A stretch of 64,000 bases of DNA, taken from assembly GCA_907163375.1 (NCBI GenBank), contig CAJQUW010000546.1, positions 1-64,000 on the forward strand, read 5' to 3'. The notes beneath the pieces were generated by a model. It saw only the letters and a program-made list of their open reading frames with translations. It had not been told where the DNA came from and ran no database searches. The position numbers and the translations under genes are program-made. Below are positions 34,022 through 44,206 of the stretch, piece after piece. Position 1 is the first letter of the stretch; every line of letters starts with the position of its first letter. The DNA comes from Prostheceraeus crozeri (lineage: Eukaryota > Platyhelminthes > Polycladida > Euryleptidae).

Positions 34022-35185
34022 CAGTCCGTTTCATAAAAAGTGGATCATCCTAAAATTTGACTAAATAAAACATAAGTATGATACAGAAAGCATTTTTCAT
34101 GTTATTTCATGTCCCTAATATATTTAAATGTCCTTATATAATCTGATAAGCTATGATACAGTAACGGTTCTTAAGAAGCTAATATTTTGCGGCCCTACCC
34201 TTATTGTCAATGACATTACCAATTCGTCTAGGCATTGATTCGATGATATCGTTGATTTTTGACTGATCTAACTTTCTCCACTCTCTTTTTAACAGTGACG
34301 TAGGTTGTGATACGCCATCTGTAGGTAGCAGTGAACGACGAACGTTAAGTTTTAGAATACTCCATACATTTTCTATGGGATTCAGATCAGGAGAACGAGC
34401 TGCCCAAGATAATGTCCTAAGCCCTAATTGAGACTTGCATAAGTTGACTCTACTACTCCTGACCATCACTATCCTTCAGACGGACTGATGTTTCTACGTT
34501 TGGATGTTTTGCGTAGACGGCCAGAGCCCTCTTTACGACAGAGTCGAAAATCATCATTATGCCATCGATGCACATTTGTGTAAGGGACATTTAGTCGCTT
34601 GCTTGTAGCTCGCAAAGAAAACACTAGTTCTAGCAAGGTGGACACTTTGCTTTTTTGTGAATGCGATCTCGTTATTGTTCATTTGTGTTTTGTATTGTTT
34701 TCAACCGGTAAGAGATAGATTTCTAGCTGAAAGCAATCAGGAGTGCTGCCAACACCACCGCAACGAAGTCAGGAAGCTATGGAACATGAAGTTCAGTTAA
34801 TCACATGTAGCAGTTACATTATTGTTGATGAATAATGGTGCTATACTGGCTCTGATTGACCGATTTTCTTTATTTTTGTTTTGCTTGATAGCTTTTGGCT
34901 TGTAGAACAACATATTACATAACAAAGGAAACAAATGTAATTTTATAAGAGTGAGGTATGATTTTGTGTAACATTACTAAATGAAGATCAAATTATCTAC
35001 TACTTTTTTATCTATAACAGGAAAACACCTCAATATTCATGCTTGAAATTTCCAACAATGATATTAGTAAGCACAACTGACATATCTTCCAAATTTCAGA
35101 GAAATTCGTTCAAGTTTGGTGGAGTTAGACAAAGTTGAAGTTAAGGCGATGTTTAAGGGTGATCCATTTTTTATGAAACAATCTG
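34022..35185 (-). mobile_element. Tc1-like element, internally deleted
   Basis: A 1,164-bp element flanked by TA at 34,020-34,021 and 35,186-35,187, with about 29-bp inverted ends (CAGTCCGTTTCATAAAAAG at left; CAGATTGTTTCATAAAAAA on the opposite strand at right). It lies in a repeat whose paralogue at about 37,310-37,330 shows the empty site (TGTTTGACTAGAAAGGAA). Only the transposase's N-terminal helix-turn-helix and C-terminal end remain, so it could move only with a helper enzyme. Confidence 0.88.
34179..34640 (-). pseudogene. Deleted Tc1-like transposase
   Basis: Reading the minus strand, 34,640-34,490 carries a helix-turn-helix portion (ATSKRLNVPYTNVHRWH and GSGRLRKTSKRRN). It is followed almost at once by the C-terminal portion in 34,179-34,469: WAARSPDLNPIENVWSILK with the final catalytic glutamate, and IIESMPRRIGNVIDNKG. 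The catalytic middle with both aspartates is missing, which explains why the element is about 500 bp shorter than a full Tc1. Confidence 0.82.
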
Positions 35186-35287
35186 TAGAAAGGAAGCATG
35201 TAACATGTTAATGAAATGTAATGTGTAACGTTAAACATGTAACGTTAATGAAATGGCACAATCTGCTGATATCATAGCAATCGAACA

Positions 35288-35920
35288 ATGAGCAGCCAGT
35301 TCAACATTAAACACGCTAATTTGTGCGACGATTCAGTGACTGTTTTCAACCGGATCACACAGCAACGAGACACAGACGATGTCAAGTTCTACAGAGAAGT
35401 TAATGAACGTTTTTTCGTGCGCCGTAGAACTTTTTTAACTCATTGGCCCCCTTCGCCCTCTACCGGACTATTCAATCAAAAACTTGACAGCGAATTTTTG
35501 GAAACCAGTGAAGTTTTTCACATTTTGATGGTGGAGATGACGACGAATCAAAAATGCATTCAGAAGAAGCTTTTGGGGCAAGTGCACCAATTGCTTGTCT
35601 TTCGAGTCACACTGCAGGATTGAATGATTGCATTAGAGCTATCGATAGAACCCATCAACTTGTTGCAATCCATGACGCTACCGGGCTGTACTATCTGCTC
35701 CGCAACTCCTCTACGTCATAACTCGCTGAACTGCATGGAGTTCAGACTTCCAATTAGTATCCAACATGCATGCATTTTTCATCCCATACGTTTTGTTTAC
35801 ACAAAACCGCACTATCATAACATCATCTTGGCTTATGAAGAGAGAACAATTGGGACGAAGAGGGTGCTCTTTCAGAAGACAGGGTGCGCCAGGATTGAGT
35901 GTGTAATGGTGTCAACATAA
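35288..35920 (+). pseudogene. Unassigned ORFs in the repeat mosaic
   Basis: Two successive ORFs (35,288-35,623 and 35,624-35,920) in block R2. The related copy at 37,390-37,510 shares the first part (FNIKHA ... RITQQRDT), so the sequence is repetitive and not a host gene. Another frame near 35,625 reads DCIRAIDRTHQLV, faintly like the HARBI1 nuclease motif CIGAIDGTHI, but the neighbourhood does not support it well. Function is not assigned. Confidence 0.3.
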
Positions 35921-37779
35921 TCAATGAAATTCAAATTTCATTATTGTAAAACACTCTATTGAAGTTCAAAGCCAGCACATGATCTTGCAAACTTGCATTG
36001 AAATAGACATCTTTGCATGACAATACAATTCCGCAGTATGTAATGGAGTCAATAAAATGTTTGAAATTTGAATGCTAAGTCTCAATGCAGCAGTCATAAA
36101 CCAAAGGATTAAGATGATGACAGCTAGTTTTCGATATTAATGTGTCGACAAATCATTCAACAGCATTCAACTTTTGTCTATATTTTGGCCTGTAGGCCCA
36201 TTAGCAATGAGCTGAATTCTCCGTATCTGAAGATTGTGGCGATCGCAGCATTTTGAAGGAATTCACAGCAGTCCGCAAGCAACGCACGTACGACTATTTT
36301 TCCTATCTCTATAAGGTATTAAAAACATTTGCCGTGAATAAAGTACTCTCTCTCTTGTCAAGAGAGGACAATAGATGACTAGGATAGCACCAGTCTGGAG
36401 TTATCCTCTGGACTAGTTCAGGACTTCTCTGTCTTAAATTTGAGATAACTTCTGATGTAAATGTTGTGTCACCTAAATTTTCCACGCAGAATAAGATCCA
36501 AATGAGATATGTCTCCTGTTTGAATATAAATGAAATTGGACAGCAAACAAAGCCTGTAGACGACATGAATGAAAATATTAGAAATTGATCTTGTGACCAC
36601 AGACTCATGCTTACATTTTTTGCATAATTGATTTTCATAATCCATTGCAAGCGATCCTGAGCAGAGTGGCATTCCAGCATGCTGCCAGACGATTCTATGG
36701 GCGATTTCGTGATTTTATCTTTATTTGTCGGCCATGTCATTGATTTTCATAAATTGATAAACTTTTCGAATGTTTCATGTTTTCAAGACACCAGTCTCAT
36801 TCTATAAAACATTCACTTGTTTACCAGTTCATCAAGAATTGCTTGCCTATTCCGCAGACTTTTCATGACTTATCGTCGTCCACAATTATCACTGGGGCTA
36901 CAATCATTTCAGGTGCAATTCATTGATGCGATAATAGGCCTACAACGTCAATGAGAGATGTTGAATATTGTTGTTGCATACGTCTAGTGTTAGTAATTAT
37001 TGAGGATTGAAAGTTTTCCTTCTGATGGATCCACTGACAACATTTCAAACCATCAAGACTAAATGACACATTCACAAGTGACTCTGCTTTCAATTCACTT
37101 TGTCTCCGTTATCAATACATGTTGGAGATCTTTCATGTCCCCTATAGATAGCATAGTTACCTAACAATCCGACTTCTATGGATGTATCCATCACTATTCA
37201 ATCGCTGGTTAGTGTGAAAAATTGCGCGACTTCAAACATGTTCACATAATTATGTACCGCTGTTCAGAAAGACTGAACAAACCACAGAATTAGACCGGTC
37301 GTCTCTTCTTCTGTTTGACTAGAAAGGAAACATTGGAACATGTAACATTAATGATCTGCTGACTAAATACCACAGAAATCGAACAATAAGCAGACAGTTC
37401 AACATTAAACACGCAAAATTGTCTGAAGTTTCAGTGACTGTTATCAACCGGATCACACAGCAAAGAGACACTGTCGATGTCAAGTTCTACAGAGAAGTTT
37501 GTGAGCGTCTTTTCGTGCGCCTGCTAACTTTTTTAATAATGATCGGACTGCCCAACAACATCGAGAAAACTTTTGTGCAATGATCTGAATTCTTCGAAAC
37601 TGAAGGAATCGTGGCGATCGGAGCATTTTGAAGGAATTCAGAACAATTCGCAAGCGACGCACGACTATTTTTCCTATCTCTGCAAGGTATTATGAAATTC
37701 TTTTTGCCCACTTAATAAGTTCCTTCATGTGCCATTGTTTTGAATCACTTTGCACTTCTAGCAAAGTGATGCGGTTAAA

Positions 37780-37940
37780 CAATCCAATTCTGTGGAACAA
37801 ACGGTGAAGAAATAAAACAGTGGACAATGACATTCAAGTTCTCTAGTGGCCAGGGAATTCTCATAATTTGAATCCAATGGAAAATCTTTGGAACGTTGGT
37901 TGAAAAGAATGCTTGGGTCACTGGAGGAGGTGAAGCGTGT
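37780..37940 (+). pseudogene. Tc1-like transposase fragment
   Basis: The plus strand reads NDIQVL, a stop, then WPGNSHNLNPMENLWNV. This matches the end of Tc1 catalytic domains (WPGNSPDLNPIENLW). It has in-frame stops and no recognisable ends. It is a relic within the repeat mosaic and unrelated to the open frames on the other strand. Confidence 0.65.
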
Positions 37941-37949
37941 AGGTCTAAC

Positions 37950-39400
37950 TGGTCTGGACTCAAGAAACAGCACCGTCATTGTCAGAGGAAACTGTTTCAC
38001 CCATGAAATCTAGATGTGTGCTGCACTAATGCCAGAACTTAGGTTTATTTACATAGGAGCAGAAAGTAATTTGAGTGCGAGATTTATTTTTCAAATTATG
38101 CTACTTTTAATTGGAAAATATTAGTAGCAGTATTATGACAGTTAAGGCGAGGATCTCTGAAAGATCTCCGCGTGCCGTTCGCCATAGGCCTACCCGTCAA
38201 ACTCAAAACCAGGACACGTTGTACAAGACTTTATTGGTACAAGATACTTCGCCTTTAAGGCTTCGATGGTGGTGTGCAACTAAAAGATGTTTTACAATGT
38301 TAACACATTAAGAACGAGACAAGACTTCCAACAAATCGGTACTTTACAGTGGACAATAAAATCTGATCCAGTTTGATTACAATGACATCATGATCGACAC
38401 AGTCATGCTACGAGACAAATGTAGAAAACCAGGAGGTAAGAAAATTCAATTCATAGATATCGAGCATTTCAGTGGATAATACCAGGATCATTGGGTGAGT
38501 ATTCGGTGTATGCTTGCATGTTTGCAATAGAAATGTTTAAATTTCATACACTGAAAATCTTAATGGCGGAATTTCTGAGGAAATTCACACGAAAGTCGAT
38601 GGAATGTACAGAAAAGTGTCTAAAAAGAGGGAAGGAATCAGGATCATAATGAAAGTAAACAACACATGACAAAAAGACAGAAAATTGATAGGAGTAGGAA
38701 TGGTCTGTTTTTTTAAAATGCAGTATAAGGGACGAGAGAGTTGTGGAATCTAGAAAATATACCTGACTGCATATTACCCGTCAATTAGTCTGCAAGTTGA
38801 ATGAATAGAGTAGTCACAATGCTAAACTCATCTGAAGATTCTGTAACCAGACATTTTGCTTTGTTCAGCGTAAATGTCGTCGTCTATACTGCAATCTGAT
38901 TATCATCTATGTTTAGCATTCCTATTTGAAGTCGTGCAGAAACGACTGTTGTCCAGTTGAGAAACAGAGACAATTTGTGTTCAGTTTCTTTCCTTTATTG
39001 CTGTACAAGCTCAATACGCTCGTACAATGGCTCACTGAAAGCACACAGTGATTCACGTGAAGTAATCTTTGCATACGGGTGAATTTAATAAAACAATTCA
39101 AGACAATACTCCTCACAAGGAACACGATAATATAGTTCTGAATCATTCTTATTACGCCTACATCAAAAGTAACTTCACAGATTAGGTTTGCAATTGTGTT
39201 ACAGTGAAAATATTCAACGTGATGGTTTCAAACATCGTTTAGACATCAGATCTATTCATTTCTGCATGCGCGTTTTCTATCAATTATAATTGAAATGAAT
39301 ATTATCATATGATAGATGCACAGTCATGCAACCACAGAATTAAATATTTTGTTTAGCTGCTCCGGTTTGCTAACAGTGTGATTAATACGAAATCGAAGAC
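37950..39400. other. No gene seen
   Basis: Sequence between inverted R2-like arms (about 37,500-37,725 and 39,415-39,615), so it may be the interior of a foldback element. No coding motif or further repeat was recognised. Confidence 0.35.
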
Positions 39401-40121
39401 ACATCGACGAACCTATTAAGTGGGCAAAAAGAAAAAATACCTTACAGAGATAGGAAAAAAGTCGTGCGTCGCTTGCAGATTAATGTGAGTTCAAGCAAAG
39501 TGCTTCGATTGCCACAATTCCTTCAGATTCGAAGAATTCAGATCATTGCGCACAAGTTTTCTCCATAATGTTGGCCTTTCCGATCATTATTAAAAAAAAT
39601 AGCAGGCGTACGAAAATTAGTTCACTTGATGTTTTCACATCCTCTCCTCGGCATTTCTCACTGTACGGGGCTACTACTGAAGTTTTTAGTCTTCACCATT
39701 TCCCATAATTTGATAGTCATACAACTTCATTCCGTGAACTATAGCATGTATCAAAATTAAACAACTACACAACTGATCAGAAAAAACCGACCACCTAAAT
39801 TTCACTGAAATTCAATCGATTCTCATGTCTTTCAATCAAGTCGCACAACAACGTGTCATACATCAATCGAGAGCTCGCATTCTCAGCTTTGAAATGAGCT
39901 ATTATAGACTTGTATCCGTTATTGTATTTGCTGAGCAGTGCTCAAAATAAGGAAATCGCTTAATTTACAAATTGCAATGTTTAAGTTAGTAAACGTGTGA
40001 GTCTGATAATGAATCAGACACGGAGAGAAAGAGCATTTTCTGAGCTCTCTTTTGACATACTGTTCATGGAAATCGGTGAGCTTATAAAAAATTACTGATA
40101 TCGTGAAGTTATCACAAAATC

Positions 40122-41675
40122 ATGACCAAAACTATCAAAATTATTGATAGTTTTTGTAAAAATAATTTCACACGTAATCAAGTTGAAAGGCTAAAATCTT
40201 GCGGCACTCGACCCGCTACTTTCAAAACTCTTATTAAAGATCACAAAGAGCCTGGCAACAATGGCTACCCTTTGAGGCCTATCGCTTCAACCATCAATAG
40301 CCCTACCCAAAAAGTTGACTGGCTATTTACTCAAGTGTTAAATCAGCTAGCTAGATTGGTTCCATCATACCTTCCCAATACTGAATCTCTCATGAGTGCT
40401 TTAGATAATTGCAATTTCGATGATTTACTAAATAAAAAATTCAACTCGCTTGATGTCAAAAACCTGTACCCCAGCAACCCTATCGATTTTGGAATCAACT
40501 GTGTTCAAAAGTTTGCTGAACAAAATTGGGACAAAATTGACAATTTAGGCTTGACCATAGACAATTTGTTGAAAGGGCTTTCTTTCATTGCTTACAACTA
40601 CGAAATAGAATTCGATAATCAAACCTACTTACAGACCCGTGGTTGTGCTATGGGTTCTCATTATGGCCCACCATTTGCCATTATTTCCATTCACTTTATT
40701 GAAACTGAGGCCTTAAGTAGACTGGAAAAGATCAATATCCGACCCACGATTTTTCTGCGCTATATCGATGACATTTGCATGGGTCCTTTTGAACATGATG
40801 ATGACATTTTTCATAGTATATTAACTACCTTCAATTCCGTGAACGACGGCATACAGTTTACCATAGAAATTCCTGACAACGAGAGTCCCTTGATTTTTTT
40901 AGATATCTCAATAAAAATCGTAGATGAGCAGATTTCATACGAATGGTTTTCTAAGCCTAATCATTCTGAGATAACTTTGCAAAGAGACAGCTGGCTTCCT
41001 CAGCATGTTAAGGATAATTACATCCGCAGTATGAATAATCGCATCGAAAGTAGATGCTCATCATCTACTATCAAAAATAAGGCTAAGGAAAAATTTCATA
41101 ATAGATTACGCAAAAACAATTATGAAACTCGCGATTTTGATAAAAGTAAAAGCGTAACTCGTAAAAGCAATGGTGAGAATAATGTTAGGCTTTCTCTTAG
41201 TTTTATTAATGATAGTTGTAATAGAAAAATCAATAATTTAATAAAATACAAACTGCCTGTAACCTTGATAAGCAAACCTAATAAAACCACTAGCCAATAC
41301 TTTTCTAAAAAATCTGCTAAAAAACATGTAAACTGTAATCTCTGCAATCTTCTCGACAACCCTTATCCCTGCGATGTGCGCTTTGTGGTTTACGAACTTG
41401 TTTGTAAACATTGTAGCAAAAGTTACATTGGGCAAACTAATAGGCCTTTCAAAATTCGTTTCGAGGAGCATGAACGTAGCTTGCGCTTGCAGAACAATAC
41501 TAGTGCCCTCTCCGAACATTCGATAAATGACCACGACAGTAACCTTGACATTTTCGATTTCACAATCAATATCATTGCCAAGCATAGTTCGCCTCTTGAA
41601 AATCGTCTGGCTGAAGCTCGCTACATCAGAAATAGGAGACCACAGTTGAATCGCAAAGACGAGCTGGTTGGCTGA
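40122..41675 (+). CDS. Penelope-like reverse transcriptase/GIY-YIG endonuclease, N-truncated
   Basis: A 517-codon open frame. RT motifs in order: TLIKDHKEPG and YPLRPIAST (about residues 36-56), NSLDVKNLYPSNP, GCAMGSHYGPPFAIISIHF, and the catalytic box FLRYIDDICM. The C-terminal endonuclease shows VYELVCKHCSKSYIGQTNRP and KIRFEEHERSLR (GIY-YIG fold), preceded by a C-x2-C zinc pair (CNLCN). Family members run roughly 700-900 residues, so about a third is missing. The ATG at 40,122 lies in the target duplication, so the first residues are not element sequence. The open frame has no stop or frameshift, a sign of a young insertion. Confidence 0.92.
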   Translation: MTKTIKIIDSFCKNNFTRNQVERLKSCGTRPATFKTLIKDHKEPGNNGYPLRPIASTINSPTQKVDWLFTQVLNQLARLVPSYLPNTESLMSALDNCNFDDLLNKKFNSLDVKNLYPSNPIDFGINCVQKFAEQNWDKIDNLGLTIDNLLKGLSFIAYNYEIEFDNQTYLQTRGCAMGSHYGPPFAIISIHFIETEALSRLEKINIRPTIFLRYIDDICMGPFEHDDDIFHSILTTFNSVNDGIQFTIEIPDNESPLIFLDISIKIVDEQISYEWFSKPNHSEITLQRDSWLPQHVKDNYIRSMNNRIESRCSSSTIKNKAKEKFHNRLRKNNYETRDFDKSKSVTRKSNGENNVRLSLSFINDSCNRKINNLIKYKLPVTLISKPNKTTSQYFSKKSAKKHVNCNLCNLLDNPYPCDVRFVVYELVCKHCSKSYIGQTNRPFKIRFEEHERSLRLQNNTSALSEHSINDHDSNLDIFDFTINIIAKHSSPLENRLAEARYIRNRRPQLNRKDELVG

Positions 41676-41897
41676 GAGATACTCTGTCTACAGTATTATC
41701 ACCCTGATATATAAACCACGCACTTTGACTGCTTTTACCTTCTTTTTAGTGCACTGAGGCAGCGACTGCGTCGCGAAACGTTTGCCGTGTAAATATTTTT
41801 AGCAACTCATTTTTATTAAAGCCATTACTAAAGGGAGTGCCGTATTTTTGCTTTCGCATCCTCATCATGAACACCCTCCCGTATGAGGCTATCAACT
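40128..41897 (+). mobile_element. Penelope-like element, 5'-truncated, with 12-bp target duplication
   Basis: A 1,770-bp insert bounded by AAAATCATGACC at 40,116-40,127 and 41,898-41,909. It codes most of a Penelope-type reverse transcriptase and a C-terminal GIY-YIG endonuclease, then a 3' tail with a hammerhead-like pattern. The host sequence on both sides is the R1 repeat, which reads through when the insert is ignored. The RT lacks its N-terminal fingers, as expected for 5' truncation during target-primed copying. Confidence 0.9.
41754..41778 (+). ncRNA. Hammerhead-like pattern in the Penelope tail
   Basis: CTGA, then GGCA, then a 5-bp stem GCGAC/GTCGC with loop TGC, then GAAA. Penelope-like elements are known to carry hammerhead ribozymes in such tails. 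The core CUGANGA is imperfect here (C where an A is expected), so this copy is probably inactive. Confidence 0.4.
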
Positions 41898-42759
41898 AAA
41901 ATCATGACCTTTTTGGTTGAAAATCCTATGTTCTCATTATTCATCAAGAATGTCAGTGTTTGATATCTTCGGAATCTTTTCGATGTGAGGAGTACGAATA
42001 TGTAAGTTATGTTCATTTAAGTTCAACAGTTCTTTGTCAAACTTCGTCAATATTTTTTCTCATTTCCTCAAAAGTAAACAAACAACATGTAAGGTGAACG
42101 AAGGTTCAAAACAAGACAATTAGCTAAGGCATGCGTTTGTTCTCTCCTAGCAGCTGGCGATTGTTTACCTTCATTGTTTGTGTACTTTAGCGGAAATGAG
42201 ATAAAATATCGAAGAAGTTTGACAAAGAAGTATTGAACTTATATGAATAAAACCTACATATTCGTACTTCTCACATCTCAAGGATTCTGAAGATATCAAA
42301 CATGAACACTTTTGATGAAAAAGAGAGAATATAACATTTGCAATCAAAAAGGTCATGATTTTGTGATAACTTCACGATCTCAGTAATTTTTCATTAGTTC
42401 ACCGATTTTGATGACCAGTATATCAAAAGAGAGCTCAGAAAATGATCAGTCTCCCCTTGCCTGAGTCATTATCATTCTCAGATGTCTTCCTATTGAAAAA
42501 TTACATTTTGTAAATTAAGCGATTTTAATATTTTGAGCACTGCTCAGCAAATTCAATAGCGGATGCACGTCTGTCATATATCATTTTAAAGCTGAGAATG
42601 CAAGCTCTGAAATGATGTATGGTACGCTGATCTGTGAGACAATTGGAAGACATGAGAATGGATTGAATCTCAGTGAAATATTGGTGGTCCGTTTTTTATG
42701 ATCAACTCTGTAGTAAAATATTGATCGAATGCATTTCATGGCCACAGGAAGCGATTCTT

Positions 42760-43978
42760 CACATGCATGCTGGACATTAGTCAATACACCGACAACCATT
42801 GTCTCTCTTCACCGTAGTCACTGTCTTTCATCATGGGGTTGAACAGACGTGATTTCCGTGCCATGATTTACTATGACTGCAAGACTGGTTTGACTGCCAA
42901 TGAGTCGTTTGATCGCTTGACTGTTGCTTTCGCTGATTCTGCTCCATCTGACGCAACCATCAAGAATTGGTTCGCTGAATTTCGAAGGGGAAGAAGATCA
43001 CTGGATGATGAGGAGTGTTCTGGAAGGCCATCAGAATCTGTGACAGAGGAGAATATTGAGTGTGTGAGAGCCATGATAGAAGCCGACACAAGAGTGACCT
43101 ATGCAATGATTGAAAGAAGTCTAGCGATTCATCCTCCTCAAATCCATCGAATCCTGCATGAATTTCTTGGTGTGTGAAAGCGAACCGCTCGGTGGGTACC
43201 CCACCATTTGACTGAAGAACAAAAGACAGCTAGGGTGAAGTGGTGCATGTTCATGAAAAGAAAGTTCAGAGTTGGAAGCCCGAGAGTAAACAATGTTGTA
43301 ACCGGTGACAAAACTTGGATTTACCAGCTCGAGCCGGAAAAGAAGCAGCAGTCACGAATCTGGTTGTTCCCTGGCGATGAACTTCCCGTCAAGCTTCGCA
43401 GAGTTCGAAGCTGCGGCATGCAAATGGTCATCACTTTCTTTTCCTCTAGTGGCCATGTTTCAACGTCGGTAATGGAAGAGCAAAGAACTGTTAACTCCTC
43501 ATGGTATTGCAGTCTTGGTCTACCAAAATTGTTGGATAATGTCCGAGAAAATTGGTCAAAGACAAGAGTACGAGAAATGCTCCTCCACCATGACAACGCA
43601 CCGGCCCACAAGTCGGCACAGACAATGGCTTTTTTAGCTGAAAACAATGTCCATCTTCTCCCCCAGCCTCCCTACAGCCCGGATTTGTCACCAGCCGATT
43701 TCTTTTTGTTCCCTAAAGTGAAGTCAGCAATGCGCGGTATTCCTTTTCCCACTAAAGAGGACGCTGTTCAAGCTTACATGGATGAAGTGCTAAAACTGGA
43801 TCTTGCTGAGTATACTGCAATTGTTTCAGTGGCTGGTTTCGGCGAATGGACAAATGCATTGCCGCCAACGGTGCATATTTCGAAAAGTTATGATCAAATG
43901 TAAAAGAAATATTTGTTCTTGTTTGACATCAATTGCTTTTTCTATATAAGGCTAAAAACTTTAATAGTGCTCCTCGTA
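42760..43978 (+). mobile_element. Mariner element, right end present, left end lost
   Basis: The right terminal repeat ends CTCCTCGTA at 43,978, followed by TA, and on the other strand reads TACGAGGAGCACT, the usual mariner end. No matching left end was found between the flanking Tc1-type repeat (to 42,710) and the start codon at 42,833, so the left end is deleted or too diverged. Left coordinate is approximate. Confidence 0.75.
42833..43903 (+). pseudogene. Mariner transposase with one in-frame stop
   Basis: The reading frame is 357 codons including the final stop and is broken only by a TGA at 43,175-43,177. N-terminus: MGLNRRDFRAMIYYDCKTGL and SDATIKNWFAEFRRGRRSL (helix-turn-helix). The catalytic triad is in VVTGDKTWIYQLEPE, LLHHDNAPAHKSAQ and YSPDLSPADFFLFPKVK, with 34 residues between the second and third aspartates, so DD34D. 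Length and motifs match mariner (about 345 residues). Apart from the stop it is well preserved. Confidence 0.92.
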
Positions 43979-44206
43979 TAGTGCATACACTCAATCAAAT
44001 GTTAGCCAAGACAGCGATGTGTGTTTTAATGAGTGCGAAGTGATATCACAGCACGCACGCCTCTCTCACTGACTCTGGTTGTTCTACTGACAGCTTATTG
44101 TTTGCCATTATAAACAGGAAGCGATACACGAATCCTTTCGAGATTGGTCCATTCGAGAAGGAGCAAGTTGTCTAGTTCTGTGATGTGCCAATTAGATATT
44201 AATATA

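Larger units (their letters stand above)
33300..42710. repeat. Mosaic of a decayed repeat family with nested insertions
   Basis: Related blocks recur in both orientations. Block R1 (TACATCAATCGAGA...) is at 33,375-33,700, at 39,858-40,127 continuing at 41,898, and inverted at 42,340-42,600. Block R2 (ACCACAGAATTA... to GCAAGGTATT) is at about 33,980-34,020 plus 35,186-36,320, at 37,280-37,690, and partly inverted at 39,415-39,600. The Tc1 derivative at 34,022-35,185 and the Penelope-like element at 40,128-41,897 are later insertions. Identity among blocks is moderate, with many small indels. Confidence 0.7.
39768..42710. mobile_element. Tc1-type foldback element split by a Penelope insertion
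   Basis: The ends are inverted and TA-flanked: CACAACTGATCAGAAAAAAC at the left and, on the other strand, CAGAGTTGATCATAAAAAAC at the right. The inverted homology runs inward for several hundred bases to a centre near 42,120, with the left arm broken at 40,128-41,897 by the Penelope-like element. Without that insert the element would be about 1.16 kb. The arms are diverged. The ends resemble those of the Tc1 derivative at 34,022. Confidence 0.65.

Noticed and set aside
35600-35760. HARBI1-like nuclease motif (DCIRAIDRTH)
   Set aside because: Only a few residues match, the surrounding frame has stops and the second and third catalytic residues were not found.
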